Part shown: positions 26,672-36,447 of the stretch, piece after piece
How the letters are laid out: each line of letters begins with the position of its first letter
Position numbering within the stretch: the stretch's first letter is position 1
Assembly (NCBI GenBank): GCA_041738345.1
Contig: JBGSPX010000009.1
Coordinates: 1 to 64,000 of the forward strand
DNA length: 64,000 bases
Source of the DNA: Proteocatella sp041738345
GTDB lineage: Bacteria; Bacillota; Clostridia; Peptostreptococcales; Filifactoraceae
Reading direction: 5' to 3'
Translations under genes and position numbers: made by a program
Notes under the pieces: model-generated
What the model was told of the DNA's origin: nothing
The model's input: the letters and a program-made list of their open reading frames with translations, nothing else
Database searches by the model: none

Positions 26672-28549
26672 ATGAAACACATAATTGTAGGAACGGCAGG
26701 TCATATAGACCATGGGAAAACCACTCTTATAAAAGCCCTTACAGGAATAAATACCGATAGGCTTGAAGAAGAACAAAAACGTGGAATTTCTATAGATTTA
26801 GGATTTTCTCACTTTGATATATCAGAGGAAGAACGAATTGGAATAATAGATGTTCCGGGCCATGAGAAGTTTTTAAAAAACATGCTTGCAGGAGTAGCGG
26901 GTATGGATTTAGTTATGTTAGTAGTGGCGGCAGATGAAGGGGTTATGCCTCAAACTAAAGAACATCTGGATATTTTGGATTTAATAGGGCTTAAAAAAGG
27001 AATTATAGTAATAACAAAAATAGATAATGTAGAAGAAGATTTCCTTCCGCTTGTAGAAGACGATATAAGAAGCTCTGTAGAAGGTACATTTTTAGAAAAT
27101 GCGCCATGTGTTCATGTCGATTCTATATCAAGAAAAGGTTTGGATGAACTTGTAGAACTTATAAAGCAAGTAAGCGAAGAGGTAGAAGGCAGAAATGAAG
27201 ATGCACCTGTAAGGATGTATATAGATAGAATTTTTAGTGTAAAAGGTTTTGGAAGTGTAGTAACAGGAACACTTGTAGAAGGCACTATAAAGCCAGATGA
27301 TGAACTTATAATATACCCAAAAGAACTAAAGGCTAAAGTAAGAGGGGTTCAAGTTCATTCAAAGCCGGCTAAAGCAGCATATGCCGGCCAAAGAGTAGCG
27401 ATAAATCTTGCAAATGTAGAAAAAGATAAGCTTGAACGAGGGGATATACTTGCAACGATAAACTCCATGAGTCCTACTATGATGATAGACTGCAAAATAA
27501 GAGTAATAAAAGAAGCGAGTAAGGATATAGAACATTGGGACAGAATAAGACTTTATCATGGAGCCAGAGAAATCTTAGGAAGAATAGTTCCGCTTGAAGG
27601 AAATATAATTCCAAGAGGGCAGGAAAGCTATGTGCAAATAAGGTTAGAAGAAAAACTTGCATGCAAAGCTCTTGATAAAATAGTAATAAGAACTTACTCC
27701 CCTATGGAGACAATAGGCGGAGGTGTTATTTTAGATGCAAACCCTAAAAAACACTCTGCGGCAGATGAGAATCTAGTAGAAGCTTTTCAGATAAAAGAAG
27801 ATGGTTCTCCTAAAGATGTAATAGAGAATTATTTAAACTCGGTAAAGGATTTTGTAACTGTAGTACAAATAGTTGAAAAACTTACATTTTCTCAAGAACT
27901 TATAAAAGAACAAATTGAGGAACTTAAGAAAGAAAACAAAGTTGTAGTAGTTGGAGGACCTGTTATTCATTTTAAAAATTTTGAGGCTATGGCTCAAAAT
28001 GGAGAAAGTGTATTAGCGCAATATCATAATCAAAATCCTTTGAAGCAGGGAATGAGCCGAGAAGAATTTAAATCTAGATTGGGACTTAAGCTGAAACCTA
28101 GGGAATATGATGTATTTTTGGAAGAACTTATGAAGCTTAAAGAGATAGTTTTAAATCAGAGTATAATAAAACTCAAGGCTTTTACAATTGTATATACCCC
28201 TGAAAAGCAAAAGCTTAAGGATGAAATTCTAAATAGACTTCAAACTGAGGGTATGACGCCAAGTCTTGTAAAGGACTATATAGACACCAAGGAAAAAGAA
28301 GAGGTTATAGAAGGTCTTTTAGAAGAACAGTTAATTGTTAGAGTAAGTGAAGACTTGATATATGATAAAAAAGTTGTAGATAAATTCCATCAAGAAATAA
28401 AAGAGTTTATTGAGCAGAACAAAGGCATTACGATGAATGATTTTAGAGATAAATATGGATTGAGTAGAAAATTTACAATAGCACTTTTAGATTATTTTGA
28501 TAGAATAAAACTTACTAGAAGAGTAGGAGATAAAAGACTCTTATTTTAA
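26672..28549 (+). CDS. selB: Selenocysteine-specific elongation factor SelB
   Basis: 625 aa. It delivers Sec-tRNA(Sec) to UGA codons on SECIS-bearing mRNAs. GTPase motifs are visible: GHIDHGKTT (G1), DVPGHEKF (G3) and TKID (G4). EF-Tu-like beta-barrel domains follow, then winged-helix repeats over the last 250 residues, ending with the RNA-binding unit that contacts SECIS. The ATG at 26672, with AAAGGGA at 26660-26666, is preferred over an in-frame TTG at 26657 that lies inside that ribosome site. It is the last gene of the sel operon. No tRNA-Sec gene follows it in the window. Confidence 0.96.
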   Translation: MKHIIVGTAGHIDHGKTTLIKALTGINTDRLEEEQKRGISIDLGFSHFDISEEERIGIIDVPGHEKFLKNMLAGVAGMDLVMLVVAADEGVMPQTKEHLDILDLIGLKKGIIVITKIDNVEEDFLPLVEDDIRSSVEGTFLENAPCVHVDSISRKGLDELVELIKQVSEEVEGRNEDAPVRMYIDRIFSVKGFGSVVTGTLVEGTIKPDDELIIYPKELKAKVRGVQVHSKPAKAAYAGQRVAINLANVEKDKLERGDILATINSMSPTMMIDCKIRVIKEASKDIEHWDRIRLYHGAREILGRIVPLEGNIIPRGQESYVQIRLEEKLACKALDKIVIRTYSPMETIGGGVILDANPKKHSAADENLVEAFQIKEDGSPKDVIENYLNSVKDFVTVVQIVEKLTFSQELIKEQIEELKKENKVVVVGGPVIHFKNFEAMAQNGESVLAQYHNQNPLKQGMSREEFKSRLGLKLKPREYDVFLEELMKLKEIVLNQSIIKLKAFTIVYTPEKQKLKDEILNRLQTEGMTPSLVKDYIDTKEKEEVIEGLLEEQLIVRVSEDLIYDKKVVDKFHQEIKEFIEQNKGITMNDFRDKYGLSRKFTIALLDYFDRIKLTRRVGDKRLLF

Positions 28550-28559
28550 TTTAGATAAT

Positions 28560-28604
28560 AAAATAGCTATAGAATACATATATAATGTATCTGTAGCTAT
28601 TTTT
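28560..28604. terminator. Terminator between selB and the convergent DUF523 gene
   Basis: AAATAGCTA..ATACAT pairs with ATGTAT..TAGCTATTT, with A- and T-rich flanks on both sides. It can serve both converging genes. Confidence 0.75.
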
Positions 28605-28618
28605 ATACTATAAAATAA

Positions 28619-29038
28619 TTACATTATATCTTCATCGCAGATTACTGTTATTCCTGATTCTTGAAGTAATTTTGCAGTAAGGCCTATTCCTGGAATTAAA
28701 TTTCCTTGAAAAGTGCCATCATATATTTTTCCAAAACCGCAGGAAGGGCTATTGGCTTTTAATATAGCAATATGACAATTCAGTATTTGGGATAACTTTA
28801 AAGTTTCTGTAGCTCCTTTTTGGAAATTTTCGGTAAGATCATTTCCATATGCATCAATGACTAAGCCATTTTTTATTTCAGCAGGATTTCTAGGAGTGCA
28901 CAGTCCGCCTAGTTGTTCAGGACAAACTGGAATGAGAGTGTATTTATCTTTTAGTTTTACAATTTTTTCATTTATATTATTTTTTCCGGAATATTTACAA
29001 TCCAATCCTAAAAGACAGGCACTAACCAAAATATTCAT
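28619..29038 (-). CDS. DUF523 protein, TudS-like
   Basis: 139 aa. The family's conserved cysteines are present: SACLLG at the N terminus, CPEQLGGLCTPR in the middle and SPSCG near the end. Members of DUF523 include the thiouracil desulfidase TudS, which uses a [4Fe-4S] cluster held by three such cysteines. Whether this member removes sulfur from thiouracil is unknown. AAGGAG lies upstream of the ATG on the minus strand. It is a single gene facing selB. It could also act in sulfur or tRNA thionucleoside salvage. Confidence 0.85.
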   Translation of the reverse strand: MNILVSACLLGLDCKYSGKNNINEKIVKLKDKYTLIPVCPEQLGGLCTPRNPAEIKNGLVIDAYGNDLTENFQKGATETLKLSQILNCHIAILKANSPSCGFGKIYDGTFQGNLIPGIGLTAKLLQESGITVICDEDIM

Positions 29039-29121
29039 TACAATTCTCCTTCTAATACTAAATAATTATAAGACTTATATATTATACATTATTTTAATAT
29101 AAAAATAAAGTTAAAAAATAA

Positions 29122-29175
29122 TTGACATAGAGGCTATTTCAGTGGTATCTTAGTATGGGGTTAGTGATAACTAAC
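29122..29175 (+). promoter_or_regulatory. Promoter with overlapping inverted repeat upstream of the first chemoreceptor
   Basis: TTGACA (29122-29127) is followed after 18 bp by TATCTT (29146-29151). The inverted repeat GTTAGT-gata-ACTAAC at 29160-29175 lies at or just past the predicted start of transcription, where a repressor would block it. The repressor is unknown. Confidence 0.6.
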
Positions 29176-29201
29176 TAAACAAATAGCGAAGGTGGAAAAA
29201 T

Positions 29202-30875
29202 ATGATAACAAATAAGACAAAAAGTATAAAATGGAAGCTATTAGCTTCGGTGTATTCTATAATATTTTTACTTTTAATATCTATAGGATTTCAAGTTTTT
29301 GGACTTTTAAAAAGTTTAGAAAATATAAAACATATGGAGCAAACTCAATTTGAACTTGTAAAAAAATCAGATGAATTAAAATTTAATGTAGTTCAAGTTC
29401 AGCAGTACTTAACTGATATAAGTGCCACTAGAGGAGAAAAAGGATATGATGATGGCTTTGATGAAGCGGAAAAATATGCAAATGTAGTGAGAGAAGTAAT
29501 AAAAGAAATAAGGATATTAGATAGCTCTGATGAGACTTTACTTGATGATATTTCTAGTTCTTTTGAACCATATTATGAAGTAGGAAGAGAAATGGCTAAA
29601 CAATATATAGCATTTGGGACAGATGATGGAAATAAGTTAATGGGTGAGTTTGATAGATATGCAAAAGAAATAAATTCCAATGTAGATTTATTGAAAGAAC
29701 AATCCGAAAAAAATATTCACGAAAATATGCTAAATATTGAAAAGTCTATAAGAATAAGAATTTTTTTAGCGGGACTTACGGTTATAGCAGCTTTTATGCT
29801 AGCTATAATAACAAGACAAAAAGTTATTTCTCAAGTTATAAATCCAGTACTAGAAATAAGTAAAAAAATAGCTCAAATATCAAATGGAAATCTTCATGTA
29901 CAACTTGATTACAAAGCAGATGATGAAATCGGGATTCTTTCAGAAGATATGAGATCAATGGTAAATTCACTACATGACTATATAGACGAAATAAAGCGAT
30001 ATATGGGAGAAATGGAATCTGGTAATTTTAAATTGAGTACAGAAATCGAATTTAGTGGGGATTTTGAGGAGATTAAAGACAGTATAGAAGAATTTGCATC
30101 ATCTATGAGTAGCGTTATAAGTCAGATAAATAATGCGTCGATACAGCTTGATGAAGGCTCTAATCAAGTATCCTCGAGTGCGCAGGCTTTAGCTAGTGGA
30201 GCAGCATCTCAAAATGCTTTTATAGAGGATTTGAACTATAGCATAGAGAGGCTTTCTACTAAAATTCAAAACAGTTCTCAAAAAACAGATGATGCAAGTA
30301 AAATGGTACTTAATTTAGGAGACGAGGCCTATAATAGTAATTCAAAAATGCAGGAAATGATAAGTGCTATGAGGAATATAAGTGAAAGCTCAGCTGAGAT
30401 TGGAAAAATAATAAAAACTATAGAAGATATAGCGTTTCAAACCAATATTCTTGCATTAAATGCTGCTGTAGAAGCGGCAAGAGCAGGTGAAGCGGGAAGA
30501 GGTTTTGCAGTAGTGGCGGATGAAGTTAGAAATCTTGCTTCAAAAAGCGCAGAAGCGGCACAAAATACGACCTCGCTGATTGAGGAATCTATAAGTGCGG
30601 TGGAATTAGGCGTAAAGATAGTTAATGAAACCGCAGAGTCGCTAGATATAGTATCAAATGGAATAAATGAGGTAGTGACTGTTATTTCAGATGTATCTTT
30701 AGAATCTATAATGCAGGCAAATGAAGTAAAAGAGCTTGAAAATGATATAGAGCAAATTTCTGGAGTAACTCAGACTATAGCAGCAACTGCAGAAGAAAGC
30801 AGTGCTACAAGTGAGGAATTATCAAATCAGTCCTCAAGTCTTAAAGAACTTATATCTAGATTTAATATAGTTTAG
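29202..30875 (+). CDS. Methyl-accepting chemotaxis protein 1
   Basis: 557 aa. Membrane helix 1 (about 12-34), an outer helical sensor (35-183), helix 2 (about 187-207), HAMP (209-262) and a cytoplasmic signalling domain with the hairpin tip EDIAFQTNILALNAAVEA. The sensor contains QVQQYLTDISATRGEKGYDDGF, a motif I recall from a family of four-helix chemoreceptor sensors, ligand unknown. It should couple to CheA/CheW, which are not in this window. It is preceded by a good promoter and followed by a hairpin, so it forms a single-gene unit. Confidence 0.95.
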   Translation: MITNKTKSIKWKLLASVYSIIFLLLISIGFQVFGLLKSLENIKHMEQTQFELVKKSDELKFNVVQVQQYLTDISATRGEKGYDDGFDEAEKYANVVREVIKEIRILDSSDETLLDDISSSFEPYYEVGREMAKQYIAFGTDDGNKLMGEFDRYAKEINSNVDLLKEQSEKNIHENMLNIEKSIRIRIFLAGLTVIAAFMLAIITRQKVISQVINPVLEISKKIAQISNGNLHVQLDYKADDEIGILSEDMRSMVNSLHDYIDEIKRYMGEMESGNFKLSTEIEFSGDFEEIKDSIEEFASSMSSVISQINNASIQLDEGSNQVSSSAQALASGAASQNAFIEDLNYSIERLSTKIQNSSQKTDDASKMVLNLGDEAYNSNSKMQEMISAMRNISESSAEIGKIIKTIEDIAFQTNILALNAAVEAARAGEAGRGFAVVADEVRNLASKSAEAAQNTTSLIEESISAVELGVKIVNETAESLDIVSNGINEVVTVISDVSLESIMQANEVKELENDIEQISGVTQTIAATAEESSATSEELSNQSSSLKELISRFNIV

Positions 30876-30895
30876 CTAATATATTTAAAATTAGA

Positions 30896-30934
30896 TTTCA
30901 AGCTTATTGGTAATTATTATCAATAAGCTTGAAA
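30896..30934 (+). terminator. Hairpin after the first chemoreceptor gene
   Basis: TTTCAAGCTTATTG pairs perfectly with CAATAAGCTTGAAA (14 bp, 11-nt loop). The T tract after it is weak, so termination may be partial. Confidence 0.65.
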
Positions 30935-31011
30935 TGTTTATAAAACTATGTTATTATTATATTAAATTGATTTTTAAATTAATAGAACATAAATAATAAC
31001 ATAGAAAGGAA

Positions 31012-32688
31012 ATGAGATATCTCATAAATAAAAACATGAAAAAATCACTTAAAGCACAGATTAAAAAATATTTTGCATTAATAATTGCAGCCATATTATT
31101 AGGAGGAACTGTAGTAGTCTATGGAATGTATGACATTTACAAACTAAATAAAGTCCAAAATGAATTTGCAAAATCAAGTAGAGAGACCCTAAACAGTGCT
31201 ACAGCTCATGTTAAATGGGTAGAATCGCTTAATACATCAATAAATTCAGAATCAGAGTTTAAAGGAAGTCTTGATCCAGAAACGTGTTCATTTGGAACTT
31301 GGCTTAAAGGTCAGAACGTAGATAAAATCGAGAATGAAAATATAAAAAAATCTTTGAATGAAATAATTCCGCTTCATGAAAAAATTCATATTGGTGCTAA
31401 GCGTATACTTGATTTAAAAGTTAATGATAAAAAAGAAGCTTATAAAATATACCTAAAAGAGATAGTACCGACGGTAGATATAATTGTAAATAATCTTTAT
31501 ACTATATCAGATGAATATGCAACTATGGCAGCAGAAACCAGTAATGATTTAAATTATGATATAATAAAAACCTTAATAATCTGTGTAGTGGCTATATCTA
31601 TGATAGCGTTAGCAGCGCTTATACTTTCAAAAAAGATTATTGAAGATGCGATAAATCCAGTGGTTGAAGCAACACTAGCAATAAAGGAGCTTGAAAAAGG
31701 AAATCTTTCTATAGATATATATTCGGATAAAGAGAATGAGTTTGGACAGCTTATAAATACTTTAAATTTAGCGGTAAGAAATATAAGTCAATATATAAAT
31801 GAAATAGATAGAACCATGTATGAAATGTCAAACGGAAATTTTGATATAGAAATACAAACAGATTTTGTAGGAGATTTTGTATCTATAGAAAATTCTATAG
31901 AAAATTTCTCAAAACACATGTCAGATACTTTAAAACAGGTAAATAGTGCCTCTGAAAATGTTAATTTAGCATCAGCACAAGTAGCGCAAAATGCACAATT
32001 GATTGCATCGGGAACAAATTCTCAAACCCAACTTATAGATGATTTAATCGATATAACTACAGAAATATCAAAAGACGCTGAAAAAAACAACCAAAGTCTA
32101 ATAGAAACTGAAAAGCTATTTAATGATACGGTAAGCACTGTAGAAAGTGGCAATGCTGAAATGGAGAATTTAGTAGCTTCTATGGGAGACATCAATCAAA
32201 CTTCAGAGGAAATTAAAAAAATTGTAAAGACTATAGAAGATATAGCGTTTCAAACCAATATACTTGCGCTTAATGCAGCAATTGAAGCGGCAAGGGCAGG
32301 TGTAGCAGGTAAAGGCTTTTCTGTAGTAGCTGATGAAGTCAGAAACCTTGCAAATAAGACAACTGAAGCTGCAAAAAATACAGTGGACTTAATTGAAAAC
32401 TCAGTTTTAGCGGCGCAAAAAGGTAATCATCATGCGAGCGTAATGAGCAAGCTTTTAAATGAAATTTATGAAAAAAGTGAGAATGTCTTAGGCATAATGA
32501 ATCAAGTGTCGGAAGCTTCTAATAAACAGACAAGCTCAGTACTCTTAATAAATAGAGACATAGAAGAACTTGCTACACTTATACAGACTATGGCATCTTC
32601 AAGTGAAGAAGGCGCCGCTACTGCAGAAGAACTTTCAACTCAAACTGATATGCTAAATGAACTTGTATCTGGATTTAAACTTAAATAA
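31012..32688 (+). CDS. Methyl-accepting chemotaxis protein 2 with CZB-like extracytoplasmic sensor
   Basis: 558 aa. Helix 1 (about 20-43), outer sensor (44-185), helix 2 (about 187-210), HAMP, and a signalling domain (tip EDIAFQTNILALNAAIEA). The sensor shows His66-x-x-Trp69, Cys92-SFGT-Trp97 and His122-x3-His126, the His/Cys/His/His pattern of chemoreceptor zinc-binding (CZB) domains, which are usually cytoplasmic. Zinc binding, or redox sensing through the Cys, is therefore possible on the outside. The annotated ATG has AAAGGA only one base upstream, and the ATG at 31036 is an alternative start. The length and architecture support the call either way. Confidence 0.93.
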   Translation: MRYLINKNMKKSLKAQIKKYFALIIAAILLGGTVVVYGMYDIYKLNKVQNEFAKSSRETLNSATAHVKWVESLNTSINSESEFKGSLDPETCSFGTWLKGQNVDKIENENIKKSLNEIIPLHEKIHIGAKRILDLKVNDKKEAYKIYLKEIVPTVDIIVNNLYTISDEYATMAAETSNDLNYDIIKTLIICVVAISMIALAALILSKKIIEDAINPVVEATLAIKELEKGNLSIDIYSDKENEFGQLINTLNLAVRNISQYINEIDRTMYEMSNGNFDIEIQTDFVGDFVSIENSIENFSKHMSDTLKQVNSASENVNLASAQVAQNAQLIASGTNSQTQLIDDLIDITTEISKDAEKNNQSLIETEKLFNDTVSTVESGNAEMENLVASMGDINQTSEEIKKIVKTIEDIAFQTNILALNAAIEAARAGVAGKGFSVVADEVRNLANKTTEAAKNTVDLIENSVLAAQKGNHHASVMSKLLNEIYEKSENVLGIMNQVSEASNKQTSSVLLINRDIEELATLIQTMASSSEEGAATAEELSTQTDMLNELVSGFKLK

Positions 32689-32705
32689 TACAAACTTTAA
32701 ACTGG

Positions 32706-32741
32706 AAAACTGAAGTCTAATAAACTTTGTTTTTCAGTTTT
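32706..32741 (+). terminator. Terminator after the second chemoreceptor gene
   Basis: AAAACTGAA pairs with TTCAGTTTT across an 18-nt loop. It is a moderate stem with a short T-rich end. Confidence 0.6.
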
Positions 32742-32906
32742 GTTATAAATTTTATCAATTTTGATTTAGCATTTTATAACAAAAACAAATGTTAAACTCA
32801 TAGAATAGTACCAATCTTATCGAAAAAAGCTTAAATTTGATTGACTATAATCCTCTAGTATATTAATATTGAAATCACTACGATTAAAGAATATGGAGGA
32901 ATTTAA

Positions 32907-34775
32907 GTGCAAAAGAAATTTGTTAAAGTTTTATCTATGATTATGATTTTAGGTATATTAATATCCAGCTGTAGCATATTTTTGATACAGAATGAATTAG
33001 CAAAAAGAAGTGCAGTAAAAAATTGTGACATAAGATTAGATGAAATAGTATCTCATCTTGAAAACAATGAAATTGAAATCAAAGCGCTTACAGAAACTAT
33101 AGACAAAGAATATCTTGAAAAGACGAGAGCCTTTGCGTATATGATTTCAAAAAAACCAGATATTTTGAATAACCTTTCAGAAATGAATAGGATTGCTAAA
33201 TTAATGGATGTAGATCAATTTCACATAACTGATGAAAAAGGTATTTTAAGTTGGGGGACGGTACCTGAAATATTTGGGTTTGATTTTAGTTCCAATGAAC
33301 AGACTAAACCGTTTCTTCCAGCACTAAAAGATAAGAATTTTGAATTAGCTCAAGAACCTGCTGTAAACGGAACTAAAGGCGTGCTTTATCAGTATGTAAG
33401 TGTAGCAAGGTTTGATAAGCCAGGAATAGTTCAAATAGGTATGGAACCAAAGCGATTAGAAGAAGCTATAGCAAAAAATAAGATCGATGTAGTACTTGAT
33501 AAATACATAATAGGCGAAACTGGATATGCTTTTGCAATTGATAAAGAAAATTCAACTATAATCGCACATAAAAACAAAGACCTTATTGGAAAAACTTTGG
33601 AAGAAGCGGCTATAGATAATAAAATAGTTTCTTCAACTAAAAATAGCGGAATTACAAGAATCGATGGCACTAAAATGATATTTAGTAAAGAAGAATACCA
33701 AAACAAGGTTATTTTTACTGCGATTCCGACAAAAGAGATATTTAGACAGCGAAATTCGCAAATAGTAGTAAATTTCCTATCATTTGTAATTCTATGCGCA
33801 ATTTTAGCACAGGCAGTTTATAGACTTCTGAAGAAGTTAGTAATAGACGGAATAACTGAAATAGATGACACGCTAGAACTTATAACACATGGCGATTTAG
33901 AGGCACAGCTTAATGTAAAGACCTGCCCTGAATTTGAAAAACTAAGCGAACAAATAAATCTCATGGTAAATAGTATCAAAGAAAAGATATTTGAGACAGA
34001 AGAACTTATGGAAAGACAGGGGCAAATTCTTGATAAAGTAAGGCTAGTTTCCTCAAATATAGAAAGACATTCAGAGGGAATAAAGTCAGTGTCTATGGAT
34101 TTATCTCAGTCTACAACAGAACAGGCAAGTTCAATAGAAGAACTATCAGCAACTATAAATGAGGTATTTGAAGAAGTAGAAAATAATGCTAAAAATGCTA
34201 AAGCTTCAAATGTTATAGCCATAGAATCTGAGCAGAAAGTAGAATCAAGCAACGATCAGATGGCAAAAATGATGGAGGCAATGGATGAGATAACCCATTC
34301 ATCTGAAGAGATAAGTAAGATAATAAAAACTATAGATGAAATAGCTTTCCAAACCAATATTCTTGCACTTAATGCTGCAGTAGAAGCGGCAAGGGCGGGA
34401 GAGGCAGGAAAGGGCTTTGCGGTAGTAGCGGATGAGGTTAGGAATCTAGCGGTAAAAAGTGCAGAAGCCGCGCAAAATACTACAAAGCTTATAGAAGAAT
34501 CAATAAATTCTGTAGCAAGAGGAAAACAAATTGCAGACCAAACAGCAAACTCATTACTTTCAGTAATTGAAAGTGCAAGAGAATCTGTTAGCCTTATTTC
34601 AAACATAACAGAAGCTTCACAAAAACAGGCACTGTCTATAGGTCAGATATCTCAGGCTTTAGAACAAATCTCAGGGATTGTGCAAAATAACTCTGCAGTG
34701 GCACAAGAAAGTGCGAATGCTTCTATAGAGCTTGAAAAAGAATCACAAGAACTTAATGTAATAGTGAATATGTAA
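32907..34775 (+). CDS. Methyl-accepting chemotaxis protein 3 with Cache-type sensor
   Basis: 622 aa, GTG start with GGAGGA at 32895-32900. Membrane helix 1 (about 8-28), an extracellular sensor of about 250 residues with the Cache-like end YIIGETGYAFAIDKENSTII, helix 2 (about 290-312), HAMP, and a signalling domain (tip DEIAFQTNILALNAAVEA). Double-Cache receptors usually bind amino acids or organic acids, which would suit an amino-acid fermenter, but the ligand-binding residues were not assigned. It is the third chemoreceptor in a row and has its own bidirectional terminator downstream. Confidence 0.94.
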   Translation: MQKKFVKVLSMIMILGILISSCSIFLIQNELAKRSAVKNCDIRLDEIVSHLENNEIEIKALTETIDKEYLEKTRAFAYMISKKPDILNNLSEMNRIAKLMDVDQFHITDEKGILSWGTVPEIFGFDFSSNEQTKPFLPALKDKNFELAQEPAVNGTKGVLYQYVSVARFDKPGIVQIGMEPKRLEEAIAKNKIDVVLDKYIIGETGYAFAIDKENSTIIAHKNKDLIGKTLEEAAIDNKIVSSTKNSGITRIDGTKMIFSKEEYQNKVIFTAIPTKEIFRQRNSQIVVNFLSFVILCAILAQAVYRLLKKLVIDGITEIDDTLELITHGDLEAQLNVKTCPEFEKLSEQINLMVNSIKEKIFETEELMERQGQILDKVRLVSSNIERHSEGIKSVSMDLSQSTTEQASSIEELSATINEVFEEVENNAKNAKASNVIAIESEQKVESSNDQMAKMMEAMDEITHSSEEISKIIKTIDEIAFQTNILALNAAVEAARAGEAGKGFAVVADEVRNLAVKSAEAAQNTTKLIEESINSVARGKQIADQTANSLLSVIESARESVSLISNITEASQKQALSIGQISQALEQISGIVQNNSAVAQESANASIELEKESQELNVIVNM

Positions 34776-34784
34776 ATATGTATA

Positions 34785-34846
34785 GAAAAAACCTAGATTA
34801 CTATTATCAACACTGCTTATGAGTGCTTGAATAATCTAGGTTTTTT
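34785..34846. terminator. Bidirectional terminator between the third chemoreceptor and nox
   Basis: ACCTAGATTA pairs with TAATCTAGGT, flanked by A6 on the left and T6 on the right, so it can work on both strands for the two converging genes. A small inner hairpin (CACT/AGTG) sits in the loop. Confidence 0.88.
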
Positions 34847-34855
34847 ATTTTAGGG

Positions 34856-36187
34856 TTATTCTGCTGAAAGTGCAGCCATTGTTATATAGTTGTATGGCTT
34901 ATTAAAGTGAGGAAGGAAGAATATATCAAGAAGCTTAAGTTTATCTATAGTAACTTGTTCTTGAATTGCTAGAGAGAACATATGAATTCCCATAGAAATA
35001 TCTTCGTGAGAAGCCATTTGAGCGCCTAGAACCCTTCTAGTAGTTTTATCATAAACAATACGTATTTTTACGCTATTATTTTCTTTTATAAACTCAGGCT
35101 TTTGATTATCCTGAAAATCAGTAGATACAGCATCAAAACCAGCTTTTTTCGCCATATCTAAAGTAAGACCTGTCGATACCATTTTTAAGTCATAAATGCA
35201 TATTCCATTTGAACCTTGAACCCCTATTGAATCAAGCTCAGTTCCGCAAGCGTTGTGGCCAGCGATTATACCACTTCTTACTGCATTTGTAGCAAGAGCG
35301 ATATAGTTGGTATTTCTAATGGCATTATCATAAAGGGTAGCACAGTCGCCTATAGCATATACATCCTTAAGGCTTGTTTCTTGACGAAGGTTTACTTTGT
35401 AAGCCCCATTTCCAAAAAGCTCAAGTGAATCTTTTCCAAGCTGGGTATTTGGCATAAATCCGATTGCTAAAATTACCATATCAGTTTTGTACTCGCCCTT
35501 ATCAGTAACTATTGATTCTACTTTTTTATCTCCTTTTATTTCTAGTACTTTTTGACCAAATTGAAGTTCAATATTATGGTCTTCTAGATTTTTTCTCATT
35601 AAATCTGTAAATTCGCTGTCATAGTATTTAGATAGACAAGTATCTGCAAAATCTATCATAGTAACTTTTTTATTACATCTTTCAAATGCTTCAGCAAGCT
35701 CTACTCCAATATATCCAGCGCCCACAACAGTTACATGCTTTATAGCAGGGTCTTCAAGTCTTTTTATAGTTTGCTCAGCATCTTGATATAGTTTTACAAA
35801 TTGAACATTTTCAAGGTCTTTTCCTGGAATGTTTGGAGATATTGGAAGTGAACCAGTAGCTAGAATCAATTTATCATAACTTTCTTTAATCTCTTTTCCA
35901 TTTTTATCTATTGCAAAGATTTCTTTATTTTTGAAATCAATATTTTTAATTTCAGTTTCCATGTGAACCTTAGCACCTTTTTTCTCCATAGCTTCTTTTG
36001 ATGAATAGAATAATCCCTCAGGACCATCGATTTGATTTCCTATCCAAAGTGCCATGCCACATCCTAAAAAGCTGATATTATTATTTCTGTCGAAAACTAC
36101 TACTTCATTATTTTTGTAATTATCAAGTACAGTGTTTATTGCTGCTGTTCCAGCATGGTTAGCTCCTACAAAAACTATTTTGCTCAT
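34856..36187 (-). CDS. nox: NADH oxidase, probably water-forming (Nox family)
   Basis: 443 aa flavoprotein. The N terminus has the FAD motif VGANHAG. Redox-active Cys43 sits in SFLGCGMALWIGN, the context found in water-forming NADH oxidases, where the cysteine cycles through a sulfenate. The NADH motif VVGAGYIGVELAEA and the second FAD motif AIGDCA follow. CoA-disulfide reductase is the close alternative family. The start is the ATG at 36187, with GGAGG at 36194-36198. An upstream in-frame ATG would lie before that ribosome site. The enzyme probably removes oxygen in this anaerobe. Confidence 0.9.
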   Translation of the reverse strand: MSKIVFVGANHAGTAAINTVLDNYKNNEVVVFDRNNNISFLGCGMALWIGNQIDGPEGLFYSSKEAMEKKGAKVHMETEIKNIDFKNKEIFAIDKNGKEIKESYDKLILATGSLPISPNIPGKDLENVQFVKLYQDAEQTIKRLEDPAIKHVTVVGAGYIGVELAEAFERCNKKVTMIDFADTCLSKYYDSEFTDLMRKNLEDHNIELQFGQKVLEIKGDKKVESIVTDKGEYKTDMVILAIGFMPNTQLGKDSLELFGNGAYKVNLRQETSLKDVYAIGDCATLYDNAIRNTNYIALATNAVRSGIIAGHNACGTELDSIGVQGSNGICIYDLKMVSTGLTLDMAKKAGFDAVSTDFQDNQKPEFIKENNSVKIRIVYDKTTRRVLGAQMASHEDISMGIHMFSLAIQEQVTIDKLKLLDIFFLPHFNKPYNYITMAALSAE

Positions 36188-36447
36188 AATACGCCTCCGA
36201 AATTTAGGGATTTTTCCCAATTTATAATTTAATGTTAAATGAATATAATTAATACTTAATTTGTTTTGACATTACTTTCTTAATAGTATTATATATCAAT
36301 AAGATTGCAAAAGGTTACAAAAAAGTTACAATTGATAAAAATATAATTATTATAAAATTTATTAATGTAATATATCTAGTTTAAAAATATTGCAAATTGA
36401 GGTAAAATAAATATTAAAACTATAAACTTTAGTAGAAAGGTATGCGG

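Noticed and set aside
28550..28618. tRNA-Sec gene (selC) after selB
   Set aside because: This gap contains only a terminator hairpin. No tRNA-like fold or acceptor end was found in the window.
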